Source: Clostridium septicum (GTDB lineage Bacteria > Bacillota > Clostridia > Clostridiales > Clostridiaceae). From it: a stretch of 64,000 nucleotides of DNA. The notes below the pieces were generated by a model. It was given only the letters and a program-made list of their open reading frames with translations. It was not told the origin of the DNA and did no database searches. Shown one piece after another: positions 44,579 through 55,305 of the stretch; the stretch's first letter is position 1, and the number at the start of each line of letters is the position of its first letter. Location of the stretch: contig NZ_CP023671.1 in assembly GCF_003606265.1 (NCBI RefSeq), positions 310,001-374,000 on the forward strand. Reading direction: 5' to 3'. The translations under genes were made by a program, and so were the position numbers.

Positions 44579-44936
44579 ATAAAATTTACATTTACTATTG
44601 CATTTATATATATTTTTTTATTTTGTATTTTTAGAGCTCTATTCTTAGAACACTAATAAGGCCTATCTTTAGAACTAAACCTATTATTTCTAGTTTCATT
44701 ATTGGGATTGCTCTTTATCCTATTATTAGGATTTGATGTCAGTAAAAGATATCTAATAAATAATCTTTTTAAAGTAATAATTATATCTTTCATAGCTAAA
44801 ATTAAAGATATTTCTATTTCAGTTTTTAGGAACATTAATAAAGTTATGTCTAATTATTTATATATGCAAATAATATTTTTTTAATCTAATATCTTGAAAC
44901 ATTCTTTATTGAATACTTGGTGTTAGTATAAAATAG
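44579..44936. other. Intergenic stretch without a convincing gene
   Basis: Two short open frames of 60 codons occur on opposite strands, but neither has a ribosome binding site or a recognisable product. I see no repeat, RNA or promoter with support here. Confidence 0.5.
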
Positions 44937-44995
44937 TGGACACAGCAAGTGGAACTAAATAAAATTATACTTAGTTAAGAAAGTATGTGTCCATT

Positions 44996-45271
44996 ATGGG
45001 AAAGGGCAGAAGGTACACTCAAGAATATAAAGATATGATAGTAGATTTATTTAAGTCATGAATGAGCTTAGCAGAGTTAAGTAACGAATATGGCATTGCA
45101 AAATCAACAATCAATGGCTAGATTAAATATGTAAAAGAAATTAAAGTAGATGAAAATGAAGTTATGACACTAAAAGAAGTTAAAGAACTAAAAAAAGAAA
45201 TAGCAAGGATTAAAGAGGAAAATGAAATATTAAAAAAGCTATGGCCATATTTGCAACAAAAAATTAGATGA
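44996..45271 (+). pseudogene. IS3 orfA transposase remnant
   Basis: The frame starting at 44996 reads MGKGRRYTQEYKDMIVDLFKS, then a TGA where Gly is expected, a helix-turn-helix part SLAELSNEYGIAKSTING, then a TAG where Trp is expected, then a coiled-coil tail with EVKELKKEIARIKEENEILKK. Two in-frame stops make it nonfunctional. Confidence 0.85.
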
Positions 45272-45809
45272 AATAATAAAATTTATAGATAGCAATAAGA
45301 AAAAGCATGATATCAAGACTATGTGTACCGTTCTCGGCGTAGCTAGAAGCACATATTATAAGTCTTTTGATAAAATCAAATCTGTAAGAGAAATAGAAAA
45401 TAATGAGGAATTAAAAGCAGCTATTATAAGGATATATGAAGATAATAAAGGTATATATGGTGCTCCTATGATTCATCATATCCTTGGTACAGAGGGATTG
45501 GAATTATCATTAAAAAGAGTCAAAAGGCTAATACTCCATACCGGCTTAGGCTCCCAATACACTAGTAATTATTTAAAAGAACTATGTAAAGAGTTTAATA
45601 TTACACAATCATTTAGTAAGAAAGATTGTCCATATGACAATGCTTGCATAGAGTCTTTTCATTCATCTATAAAGAAGGAAGAGATATACAGAAATACATA
45701 TTATACCTTCTAAGAAGCTAATATAGCTATATTTAAATATATTGAAGGCTGGTACAACAGAAAAAGGATACACTCTTCCATTAATTATATGACTTCTCAT
45801 CAATGTTAA
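45252..45809 (+). pseudogene. IS3 orfB transposase remnant
   Basis: The frame holds KLDEIIKFID, VLGVARSTYYKSF and the HTH_21 segment GIYGAPMIHHIL. It then jumps from KRVKRL to HTGLGSQYTSNYL, so the first part of the DDE integrase core is deleted. A TAA at 45711 interrupts the tail, which continues as EANIAIFKYIEGWYNRKRIHSS to 45809. Confidence 0.85.
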
Positions 45810-45962
45810 TTATTAGCTAGAAGTGTATCATAAAAAGTTTGACTTTTTGTGTCCAAGATATTGACATAAGACCAAACTGTGGTATTAAATATACGAGAAA
45901 AAGTGAAAAATGCACATTACTATAGATCTTCCACTAAATTTTTTACTTTTACTTTTAATACT

Positions 45963-46247
45963 TTATTTACTGTATTTAACTCCAACTACCATTCCAGTAA
46001 ATATACCACCTAATATAAAATACACTATGGGCAGAATATTAATTACATACTCATTGATCATATTTATTGTTAGCATAATTAAAATTGTAAAACAAAAACA
46101 AAAAAACGCCATCCATTCTCTTTTTATACCTAGTTTTAGACTTATTATATTTGTTATAGCATATTTTTTATCAATTTTCATATAAATAATCAGACTTATT
46201 GCCAACGGTACCATTATAAATAAAACTTCCAAAATAAAACTATACAT
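45963..46247 (-). CDS. Small integral membrane protein, 94 residues
   Basis: A protein with three hydrophobic helices: residues 4-22 (FILEVLFIMVPLAISLIIY), about 46-66 (MAFFCFCFTILIMLTINMI) and about 70-90 (VINILPIVYFILGGIFTGMVV). GAAGGAGG lies directly before the ATG, which makes this strand the likely coding one rather than the overlapping plus-strand frame. It lies between the old IS3 element and the trailer end of the CRISPR array. No family recognised. Confidence 0.6.
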   Translation of the reverse strand: MYSFILEVLFIMVPLAISLIIYMKIDKKYAITNIISLKLGIKREWMAFFCFCFTILIMLTINMINEYVINILPIVYFILGGIFTGMVVGVKYSK

Positions 46248-46434
46248 AAAATCCTCCTTCTTTTTTTATTGCTTTATAAGGTTAATGAGATTTTAATCCT
46301 TATATATTAAGGCTTTAAAAAACCATAATTTTTATATCACTCAAACTTATTAGTATAACCTCTCACTTTTGGGATAATACAATAGTATAGATTTGAACTA
46401 CCCCTATAAAGTATACCTATAGTTTATAGCTACA

Positions 46435-46466
46435 TTAATTATACCATATATATGTGGTATAATTAA
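46435..46466 (-). promoter_or_regulatory. Inverted repeat with a possible promoter
   Basis: TTAATTATACC and GGTATAATTAA are 11-bp arms around ten bases. On the minus strand TTAATT, 17 bp, TATAAT could serve the small membrane gene, leaving a leader of nearly 190 bases. It lies about 60 bp beyond the last array repeat and might also mark the end of array transcription. The rest of 46248-46528 shows no gene. Confidence 0.35.
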
Positions 46467-46528
46467 CTTTACATATAAGTGCTAAGATAAGAATGTAATA
46501 AAATCGGATTAACCCCAATTAAAGTTGT

Positions 46529-48357
46529 ATTTACATTCCACTAGTTAAAATAAAACACTTCCTCCATATTTTCCCATCGTTTTTGAACTAAATTTACATT
46601 CCACTAGTTAAGATAAAACAATACTCAAATATTCTGTTTATTTCCTCTAAACTGTAATTTACATTCCACTAGTTAAGATAAAACAAGAATCCATAAAACG
46701 CTCCTTTTTAAATAAATAAAATTTACATTCCACTAGTTAAGATAAAACCTGTATACAATTCAGGATTATAAGACGCGTAAAAAGAATTTACATTCCACTA
46801 GTTAAGATAAAACAGACCAAGTTAACAAAATTTGTAGAGTATCAAACTTATTTACATTCCACTAGTTAAGATAAAACCTTGAATAACTCTATCAATCTTG
46901 AATGAGCCACCAAAATTTACATTCCACTAGTTAAGATAAAACCCGTAAACAGCCATCAGCTTTCTTGTACTTGCTATTATTTACATTCCACTAGTTAAGA
47001 TAAAACACAACAACGATATATACGCTATATTAAAAAATTACCCATTTACATTCCACTAGTTAAGATAAAACAAGTCCATTCGATGCGATTGTAAAAGGTA
47101 TTCGTGAATTTACATTCCACTAGTTAAGATAAAACCCCGAAAACACTTTTGTAGAAGATGAACGCTTCCTACATTTACATTCCACTAGTTAAGATAAAAC
47201 AATTCTGGAGGTGATTGTTGTGATTGAAGCTTTCACATTTACATTCCACTAGTTAAGATAAAACAATGTTATGCAAACGTTACATTTGATAATTTTGATA
47301 TATTTACATTCCACTAGTTAAGATAAAACGCAAAAAATTACTTATGATTCTATTAATTATCTTGCTCAATTTACATTCCACTAGTTAAGATAAAACATAA
47401 GACAGGTTCTTCTAGTTTGCGTGGTGGAATTGAATTTACATTCCACTAGTTAAGATAAAACTCGACAAAATTGGTAGCTGTAAATGATTTGCCGTGACGA
47501 TTTACATTCCACTAGTTAAGATAAAACGGTGCATCATTAGCTGTATTATGAACACAAATACCTACATTTACATTCCACTAGTTAAGATAAAACTAGATAT
47601 TCTAGAACTAAGCATGATTGGGTGAGAGAAATTTACATTCCACTAGTTAAGATAAAACCAAAACTCACATTCCTTGCATTTAGTGTTCATGCAAATTTAC
47701 ATTCCACTAGTTAAGATAAAACTAACTAATAGTATAACTGGTCTTTTTAAAGAAGTTGAATTTACATTCCACTAGTTAAGATAAAACGATTAGATAATGG
47801 GTATAATTTTACAAAGACAAGCGAATTTACATTCCACTAGTTAAGATAAAACTTTACAATTTAAATACTTTAGCAGATAATGTTGCCAAATTTACATTCC
47901 ACTAGTTAAGATAAAACCAAGTTCTAACATAGCCTTAATAAATTCTTTTTTTTGATTTACATTCCACTAGTTAAGATAAAACATACTAAATATAATACAT
48001 CTAGTATATATGCACTTTATTTACATTCCACTAGTTAAGATAAAACGCTATAGATAAGATATTCCATCTACTAAAAACCCTTACATTTACATTCCACTAG
48101 TTAAGATAAAACATATAGATTTTGACACTACTTTAGAACATAAATTGTTATTTACATTCCACTAGTTAAGATAAAACTCTTTATAGCAAAGCAAGGCAAG
48201 TATAATCCTACAAATTTACATTCCACTAGTTAAGATAAAACTCTATAGCGAAGCGTAGCTAAATAAATATATCTTTATTTACATTCCACTAGTTAAGATA
48301 AAACGATATAAAATCAATATTTTATCTATTAATTTTTACAAAATTTACATTCCACTA
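46529..48357 (-). CRISPR. CRISPR array, trailer block (repeats 1-28 and the first part of 29)
   Basis: A 28-bp repeat that reads on the plus strand from ATTTACATTCCAC to AAGATAAAAC, with spacers of about 35-40 bp. Numbering runs from the low-coordinate end. The outermost copy (46529-46556) has one change (AAAATAAAAC), as expected of the oldest, trailer-end repeat. The reverse complement starts GTTTTATC and ends ATGTAAAT, like clostridial type I-B repeats, so crRNA is read leftward. The 29th repeat is cut by an IS256 insertion after TTCCACTA. Confidence 0.99.
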
Positions 48358-49803
48358 GAGTCTGTCAATATTTTTGTGTAAACTTTAGAAAATTTAGTTT
48401 TATTTTAAAGGTTGGAAAGGTTAATACAACATCCAACCTTTATTTTTCTTTAATTGATAAATTTTACATAATAATCTGCACTTTAATAAGAGTTAGACTA
48501 AATATTTTTTAGAACAACTGGTCGTCTAAACGACCTTCGAAGAAGATTGATAGTTGAGCTAAAATTTGAGCCCATCCTCGTATTGATTGGGTCCATTTCT
48601 TTGTTATATCAACGGTAGCAAGGTATAAAATCTTCATTAATGATTCATCATTCGGAAATATAGATTTAGTTTTAGTAACTTTTCTCAGTTGACGATTATA
48701 ACTTTCCATTGCATTAGTTGTATATATTATTTTTCTAATCTCTGGTGGATATTTAAAGAATGTTGATAACTCATTCCAGTTATTTCTCCAAGACCTTACT
48801 GCTATTAAGTATTTTTCTCCCCATTTTTCTTCTAATCTATCTAATTCCGCTAATGCGACCTCCTCAGTAGAAGCGGTGTAAACTAGTTTTAAATCTGCAT
48901 TGAAAGCTTTTAAATCCTTATAAGATAAGTATTTACTTGAATTTCTTATTTGATGAATAATACATCTTTGAATTTCAGTGTTCGGATAAACAGCTCTAAT
49001 GGCTTCGTTAAACCCTACTAACCCATCAACTGAAGCAATTAGTATATCTTTTACGCCTCTATTTTTTAACTCATTCAGAACAAGCAACCAATATTTTGAT
49101 GACTCTGATGCTCCTATCCATATACCAAGAACATCTTTTTTTCCTTCAATATTTACTCCAATCGCAGCGTAGGCTGCTTTCGAAACAACGGTGTTATCTT
49201 TTCTCACTTTAAAGTGAATAGCATCCATAAATACTATAGGATATACTGTTTCCAACGGACGGCTTTGCCATTCTCTAATCATTGGAATTACTTTATCTGT
49301 TATATTAGAAACTAATGTTGGTGATATGTCCATTCCGTATATTTCATTTACTTGTGATGCTATATCTCTTGTAGTCATTCCCTTAGCATACATCCCAATT
49401 ATTGAGCTTTCTAAATGTGAAACATCAGTTTGATGTTTTTTTACTATTTCAGGCTCAAAAGAACCTTCTCTATCTCTTGGAACATCTAAGTCGAAGTAGC
49501 CAAGATTGGATTTCATAGTTTTTCGGCTCTTGCCATTACGGCTATTAGTTGTGTTTTTATTTTGGTAATCATGTTTCTCATATCCAAGATGATTATCTAA
49601 TTCGGCTTCTAGCATTTGCTGAAGCATTCCTCCAAATAAGTCTTTTAAAACATTTTGAATATCTTCAGCTGTTTTAATATTTGGATCCTTTGCTAATATT
49701 TTTATTAATTCTTCCTTTGAAAATGACATAGTCTGTGTTCCCTCCATAATTGATAATTTATTATATCATTTTCTGAAGTTTACACAGACTATTTTACACT
49801 CTC
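48358..49803 (-). mobile_element. IS256-family insertion sequence in a CRISPR repeat
   Basis: A 1446-bp element with imperfect terminal inverted repeats (left GAGTCTGTC..., right in reverse GAGAGTGTA..., both continuing to GTGTAAACTT). It is flanked by the 8-bp duplication TTCCACTA (48350-48357 and 49804-49811), which lies inside the CRISPR repeat. It encodes one transposase. An inner inverted repeat AAAGGTTGGA / TCCAACCTTT (48407-48441) lies after the transposase gene. Confidence 0.96.
48509..49729 (-). CDS. IS256 family transposase, copy 1
   Basis: DDE-type (MULE-like) transposase of 406 residues from the ATG at 49729 (GGAGGG ten bases upstream); an ATG six codons earlier at 49747 is possible but lacks a site. 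The N terminus is MSFSKEELIKILAKDP. YPIVFMDAIHFKVR holds the first catalytic Asp, and VDGLVGF with CIIHQIRNSS the second region. The frame is intact. It differs from copy 2 by E/K near residue 6. Confidence 0.95.
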   Translation of the reverse strand: MSFSKEELIKILAKDPNIKTAEDIQNVLKDLFGGMLQQMLEAELDNHLGYEKHDYQNKNTTNSRNGKSRKTMKSNLGYFDLDVPRDREGSFEPEIVKKHQTDVSHLESSIIGMYAKGMTTRDIASQVNEIYGMDISPTLVSNITDKVIPMIREWQSRPLETVYPIVFMDAIHFKVRKDNTVVSKAAYAAIGVNIEGKKDVLGIWIGASESSKYWLLVLNELKNRGVKDILIASVDGLVGFNEAIRAVYPNTEIQRCIIHQIRNSSKYLSYKDLKAFNADLKLVYTASTEEVALAELDRLEEKWGEKYLIAVRSWRNNWNELSTFFKYPPEIRKIIYTTNAMESYNRQLRKVTKTKSIFPNDESLMKILYLATVDITKKWTQSIRGWAQILAQLSIFFEGRLDDQLF

Positions 49804-52800
49804 TTCCACTAGTTAAGATAAAACGTGTGCCCCCTTGTGGGGTCTACAATTTTAGAAGGGATTTACATTCCACTAGTTAAGATAAAACCCTGGTCTTTAT
49901 GTTTTAGATATGATAATGTTGCCATTTACATTCCACTAGTTAAGATAAAACACGCACTAAAAATAAAATTTGCACCCCTTAATATAATAATTTACATTCC
50001 ACTAGTTAAGATAAAACTATATTCTCTGCATAATGTTAAACAGATTCAAGGCTAATTTACATTCCACTAGTTAAGATAAAACGCGAGCAGCGTACTTAAC
50101 TTGATTTTATCTACTTAAAATTTACATTCCACTAGTTAAGATAAAACAGTCAACTTTAACTTGTTCTTACTATCACGAATTCACATTTACATTCCACTAG
50201 TTAAGATAAAACAAGTTTTAATAATACTATAAGAACATCTCTGTGCTATTTACATTCCACTAGTTAAGATAAAACTCATTTATCACTTTTTTTGGGCAAC
50301 GCTACGCTATAGAATTTACATTCCACTAGTTAAGATAAAACTTATTTTATATTATATTATATATTCAGTTAATGCAACATTTACATTCCACTAGTTAAGA
50401 TAAAACCTTAAAAGAGATAAGAGGGAATATTTTTGTATGATATTTACATTCCACTAGTTAAGATAAAACTTTAATTATTTTGAATTATTTTAAATTATTT
50501 TTAAAAATTTACATTCCACTAGTTAAGATAAAACGCCTGTTGACAAAACGGAAAAACTTGACAATGTTAAATTTACATTCCACTAGTTAAGATAAAACAT
50601 ATCCGATATTGGTGTTGATTATGATAAATTTTGTGATTTACATTCCACTAGTTAAGATAAAACGTAATACTATTTATTTGAGATGTATGAAGTCCTATCG
50701 ATTTACATTCCACTAGTTAAGATAAAACCCTAATGTTTCTGCTGCATCTGATGCTTCTTTGCTATTTACATTCCACTAGTTAAGATAAAACCGCTTGGAA
50801 GTGGATTTAATAACTATAATCAAGATTAATTTACATTCCACTAGTTAAGATAAAACTGACTGCAATAGATTTTATTTTTAAAGATTTAGAACCAATTTAC
50901 ATTCCACTAGTTAAGATAAAACAACTTCTTTTTTAAAAGAAAGAAGTTTCATAGAAGAATTTACATTCCACTAGTTAAGATAAAACAAATTACAAAAAAC
51001 CTCAAAAATCGAGGTTTAGACATTTACATTCCACTAGTTAAGATAAAACCCTCCAGACTTCACTATCCTGGATATTTCTTTTTTAATTTACATTCCACTA
51101 GTTAAGATAAAACCAGTTAGATTTAGAACAAAGATGTATGATTTATCAGATTTACATTCCACTAGTTAAGATAAAACCCTTCAGAATACTAATAAGAATA
51201 CTAGAGAAAAAAAGATTTACATTCCACTAGTTAAGATAAAACGTTTATCCCATTATATGACGAGTATACATCTAACTTGAATTTACATTCCACTAGTTAA
51301 GATAAAACTGATTTTTAATCACTTACCGGACTCGGCGGTTGCTAATTTACATTCCACTAGTTAAGATAAAACATTATACAAGATATAAAATATACTTTTG
51401 ATGCTACAGTATTTACATTCCACTAGTTAAGATAAAACGTGCAGAGTTCCAGGGACTGATATCAACGTCAAACACTAATTTACATTCCACTAGTTAAGAT
51501 AAAACGAGCCTCTTGTAAAAATGGATAAAAAAAGCGTTTCAGAATTTACATTCCACTAGTTAAGATAAAACGTAAGCTTGATATATCAGATACAGCAAAA
51601 TTAGATGCATTTACATTCCACTAGTTAAGATAAAACTTTAACTTTTAAACAAGAGAATGAAGAGATTTATGCAATTTACATTCCACTAGTTAAGATAAAA
51701 CTGGGGAATAGAAATACAAGAAAGAATAACAGAAATAGATTTACATTCCACTAGTTAAGATAAAACTGAACCTGAAGAATTAAGCAATACATTTCAAAAT
51801 TTGGATTTACATTCCACTAGTTAAGATAAAACTACTCATTGTCCTGGTTATGCTGAATTCGACCTTGTATTTACATTCCACTAGTTAAGATAAAACGAGA
51901 GAAGATATTGCGAAACAGAATATAGCAGATAGATTTACATTCCACTAGTTAAGATAAAACATGAAGTTTTACAGCCAGTTTTAACTGCTATAGCAATATT
52001 TACATTCCACTAGTTAAGATAAAACCTTAGTGCAAGTGCTATCATTTAAACATCAACAAAAATTTACATTCCACTAGTTAAGATAAAACGCAAAATCAAA
52101 TAGATATAATTAATAATAATCTATCGAGATTTACATTCCACTAGTTAAGATAAAACCGGGTGTTGCATGGGAAACCTTATTAGGTAGCCAAGATTTACAT
52201 TCCACTAGTTAAGATAAAACATGGGCGTGTCTGCTAGTGCTTTGATTGTTTTGGCGAATTTACATTCCACTAGTTAAGATAAAACTAACAAGATTACTAA
52301 ATGTAAACATAATTTTCTATAATTTACATTCCACTAGTTAAGATAAAACCGTATTACTCAATTTGAGCATAATTATTCGAGGATTATTTACATTCCACTA
52401 GTTAAGATAAAACCAAGAATACCTTCAGCTAAATGTTGTAAAGGTTTCAAATTTACATTCCACTAGTTAAGATAAAACTATATAGGTTAGGAGGATTATT
52501 ATGGTTTGTAAAAATTTACATTCCACTAGTTAAGATAAAACTCTTTACCATTTAGTACTTACTATACCGAACCTTGAATTTACATTCCACTAGTTAAGAT
52601 AAAACGTAACAAGATTACTAAATGTAAACATAATTTTTTGTAATTTACATTCCACTAGTTAAGATAAAACACGAAATGGAATAAACAGTCGCTATATTCT
52701 TCTAGCACATTTACATTCCACTAGTTAAGATAAAACTTATAGCCTTATCTAGCTCCGTTGTAGGATTATACTTATTTACATTCCACTAGTTAAGATAAAA

Positions 52801-55305
52801 CCTCCAGCTTACATCACTTGTTCGCCTTACTCTACACCATTTACATTCCACTAGTTAAGATAAAACAGAATGCACCTTTTCTATTGTGCATCTCATTTTT
52901 GAATTTACATTCCACTAGTTAAGATAAAACTGAGATAGGAAGGTGGATTGTAGAAGGATTATGGAAATTTACATTCCACTAGTTAAGATAAAACAAGGCT
53001 ATTTTTTCGTGTTAATAGATAACACATTGATATTTACATTCCACTAGTTAAGATAAAACAGGCAAGTGCATAACTTAGTGCATACCCAATTTTGTAATTT
53101 ACATTCCACTAGTTAAGATAAAACTGTGTTTGTTAACCCTACTACAAGAGGGATAAGAGAATTTACATTCCACTAGTTAAGATAAAACCTGCATTCTTAA
53201 TTAAATCATCGACCACTTCCAAATATTTACATTCCACTAGTTAAGATAAAACGCATACTATGAAAAGAGACCTATAACTATTTTAGGCACATTTACATTC
53301 CACTAGTTAAGATAAAACAAGTTTATTAAGTCTATAAATACAACTGACTCTAAAATATTTACATTCCACTAGTTAAGATAAAACAAACGCACCTAAATGG
53401 CGTAATTTGAACAATACTGAAATTTACATTCCACTAGTTAAGATAAAACTAGATATTATTCTAATTTAACTATGAATAGATATCGCATTTACATTCCACT
53501 AGTTAAGATAAAACCTTTAGTTGGATTGGTATTTCAAATAGACAATGCGTTATTTACATTCCACTAGTTAAGATAAAACTCAGGTTCAGTCAAAACCATA
53601 TTGTAATTTGTTGTTAGATTTACATTCCACTAGTTAAGATAAAACGAATACAAATACACATAAAGAAAGTGTGCTGGCAAAATTTACATTCCACTAGTTA
53701 AGATAAAACCAATCACTAATAAACGGTCAGTTAACAGATAAGTCAATATTTACATTCCACTAGTTAAGATAAAACTTACGTTCATAAAATATCACCTCAA
53801 TCAAAGTAACTAGATTTACATTCCACTAGTTAAGATAAAACATTTTGCCCACATACATGAGGGTGGTTATTGCTCAAATTTACATTCCACTAGTTAAGAT
53901 AAAACAATTTAAAATTAGACTAGGAGATTATTTTGCCATGTAATTTACATTCCACTAGTTAAGATAAAACGTTTAACCTCGGCTTTTCTTATATACATGG
54001 AGGTAAGCAATTTACATTCCACTAGTTAAGATAAAACGAACCTGAAAAAAGTCAAACTCATTATAGAGTTCAAGTATTTACATTCCACTAGTTAAGATAA
54101 AACCCTTGTGTATCTCTTATGGTGAGATAGTCATATAGACATTTACATTCCACTAGTTAAGATAAAACGAGCGAAACCCCCTCTACCCCCCTCGACACAA
54201 TTTATTTACATTCCACTAGTTAAGATAAAACATAATGAAATATACACTTACAAAGCTTTGTATCAAGAATTTACATTCCACTAGTTAAGATAAAACAAGA
54301 AAATAATATATAACTATATATACCCGGGCGTGTCAATTTACATTCCACTAGTTAAGATAAAACGGTGCTTTCTTGAAGCCATCATTATTAAGAAGCAAAG
54401 ATTTACATTCCACTAGTTAAGATAAAACCTCGCTTAGAGGTTTAATGTCTTTATATCCTACAACAGATTTACATTCCACTAGTTAAGATAAAACGCAATT
54501 GCTGTAATCATTATCCATTTCATTTTGTTATTTACATTCCACTAGTTAAGATAAAACATGAAATTGAACGGTTACGGAACGTATAATCCCTACTTATTTA
54601 CATTCCACTAGTTAAGATAAAACTTAAAAAAATATTAAAAAACCTAACTATAATAATAGAATTTACATTCCACTAGTTAAGATAAAACAGTTTTAAACGA
54701 AAAACTTGTTGACAAATGCGGACATATTTACATTCCACTAGTTAAGATAAAACTTAACATTTTTCAATGATTACACGAAAATAAAAATAACATTTACATT
54801 CCACTAGTTAAGATAAAACAGAACTATGCTAATCCAAGAAGGGTTAAATCTAGATGCATTTACATTCCACTAGTTAAGATAAAACGAGCTAAAAACTCTA
54901 TCCCAGCTCCCGTCTACATAATATTTACATTCCACTAGTTAAGATAAAACGGAGGCTACAATTATGGAACGCTATAATATATGCGGTATTTACATTCCAC
55001 TAGTTAAGATAAAACTTGGTGAGTTTGATGTAGAATCAAATATCATTTCACCATTTACATTCCACTAGTTAAGATAAAACTAACAAAAGTAACAAAATAA
55101 CTGTTTTCACCTAAAAATATTTACATTCCACTAGTTAAGATAAAACGCTGACCCTGCCAACAACTTGCAAGTTGTGGAAAATAATTTACATTCCACTAGT
55201 TAAGATAAAACGGATTGAGCATTATGCAAATGCCACTATCTAAAGAGAAATTTACATTCCACTAGTTAAGATAAAACCAAGAATTAGCAAATGAATATTT
55301 CGATA
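49804..55305 (-). CRISPR. CRISPR array, central block (rest of repeat 29 and repeats 30-113)
   Basis: This block has 84 complete repeats identical to the consensus (ATTTACATTCCAC...AAGATAAAAC), plus the second part of repeat 29. Spacers average about 37 bp. It contains a pair of almost identical spacers (52286-52321 and 52606-52642). It ends inside a spacer cut by the second IS256 copy. Confidence 0.99.

Larger units (their letters stand above)
44937..45855 (+). mobile_element. Decayed IS3-family element (IS150-like)
   Basis: A 919-bp remnant bounded by imperfect inverted ends: TGGACACAGCAAGT on the left and, read in reverse, TGGACACAAAAAGT on the right. Inside are broken orfA and orfB genes with stop codons and an internal deletion. 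No clear target duplication remains, so it is an old, inactive insertion. Confidence 0.8.

Noticed and set aside
44653..44884. Two overlapping 60-codon frames after the DUF4139 gene
   Set aside because: Neither has a ribosome binding site or a recognisable motif.
45910..46185. Plus-strand open frame of 91 codons with hydrophobic product
   Set aside because: It lacks a ribosome binding site; the opposite strand has GAAGGAGG at the correct distance from its ATG.
48407..48441. AAAGGTTGGA/TCCAACCTTT as transposase terminator
   Set aside because: On the minus strand the stem is followed by AAAATAAAAC, not a T run; only the plus strand side is T-rich.
49825..50055. Open frame of 76 codons with recurring IYIPLVKIK
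   Set aside because: It is a translation of consecutive CRISPR repeats and spacers and has no ribosome binding site.
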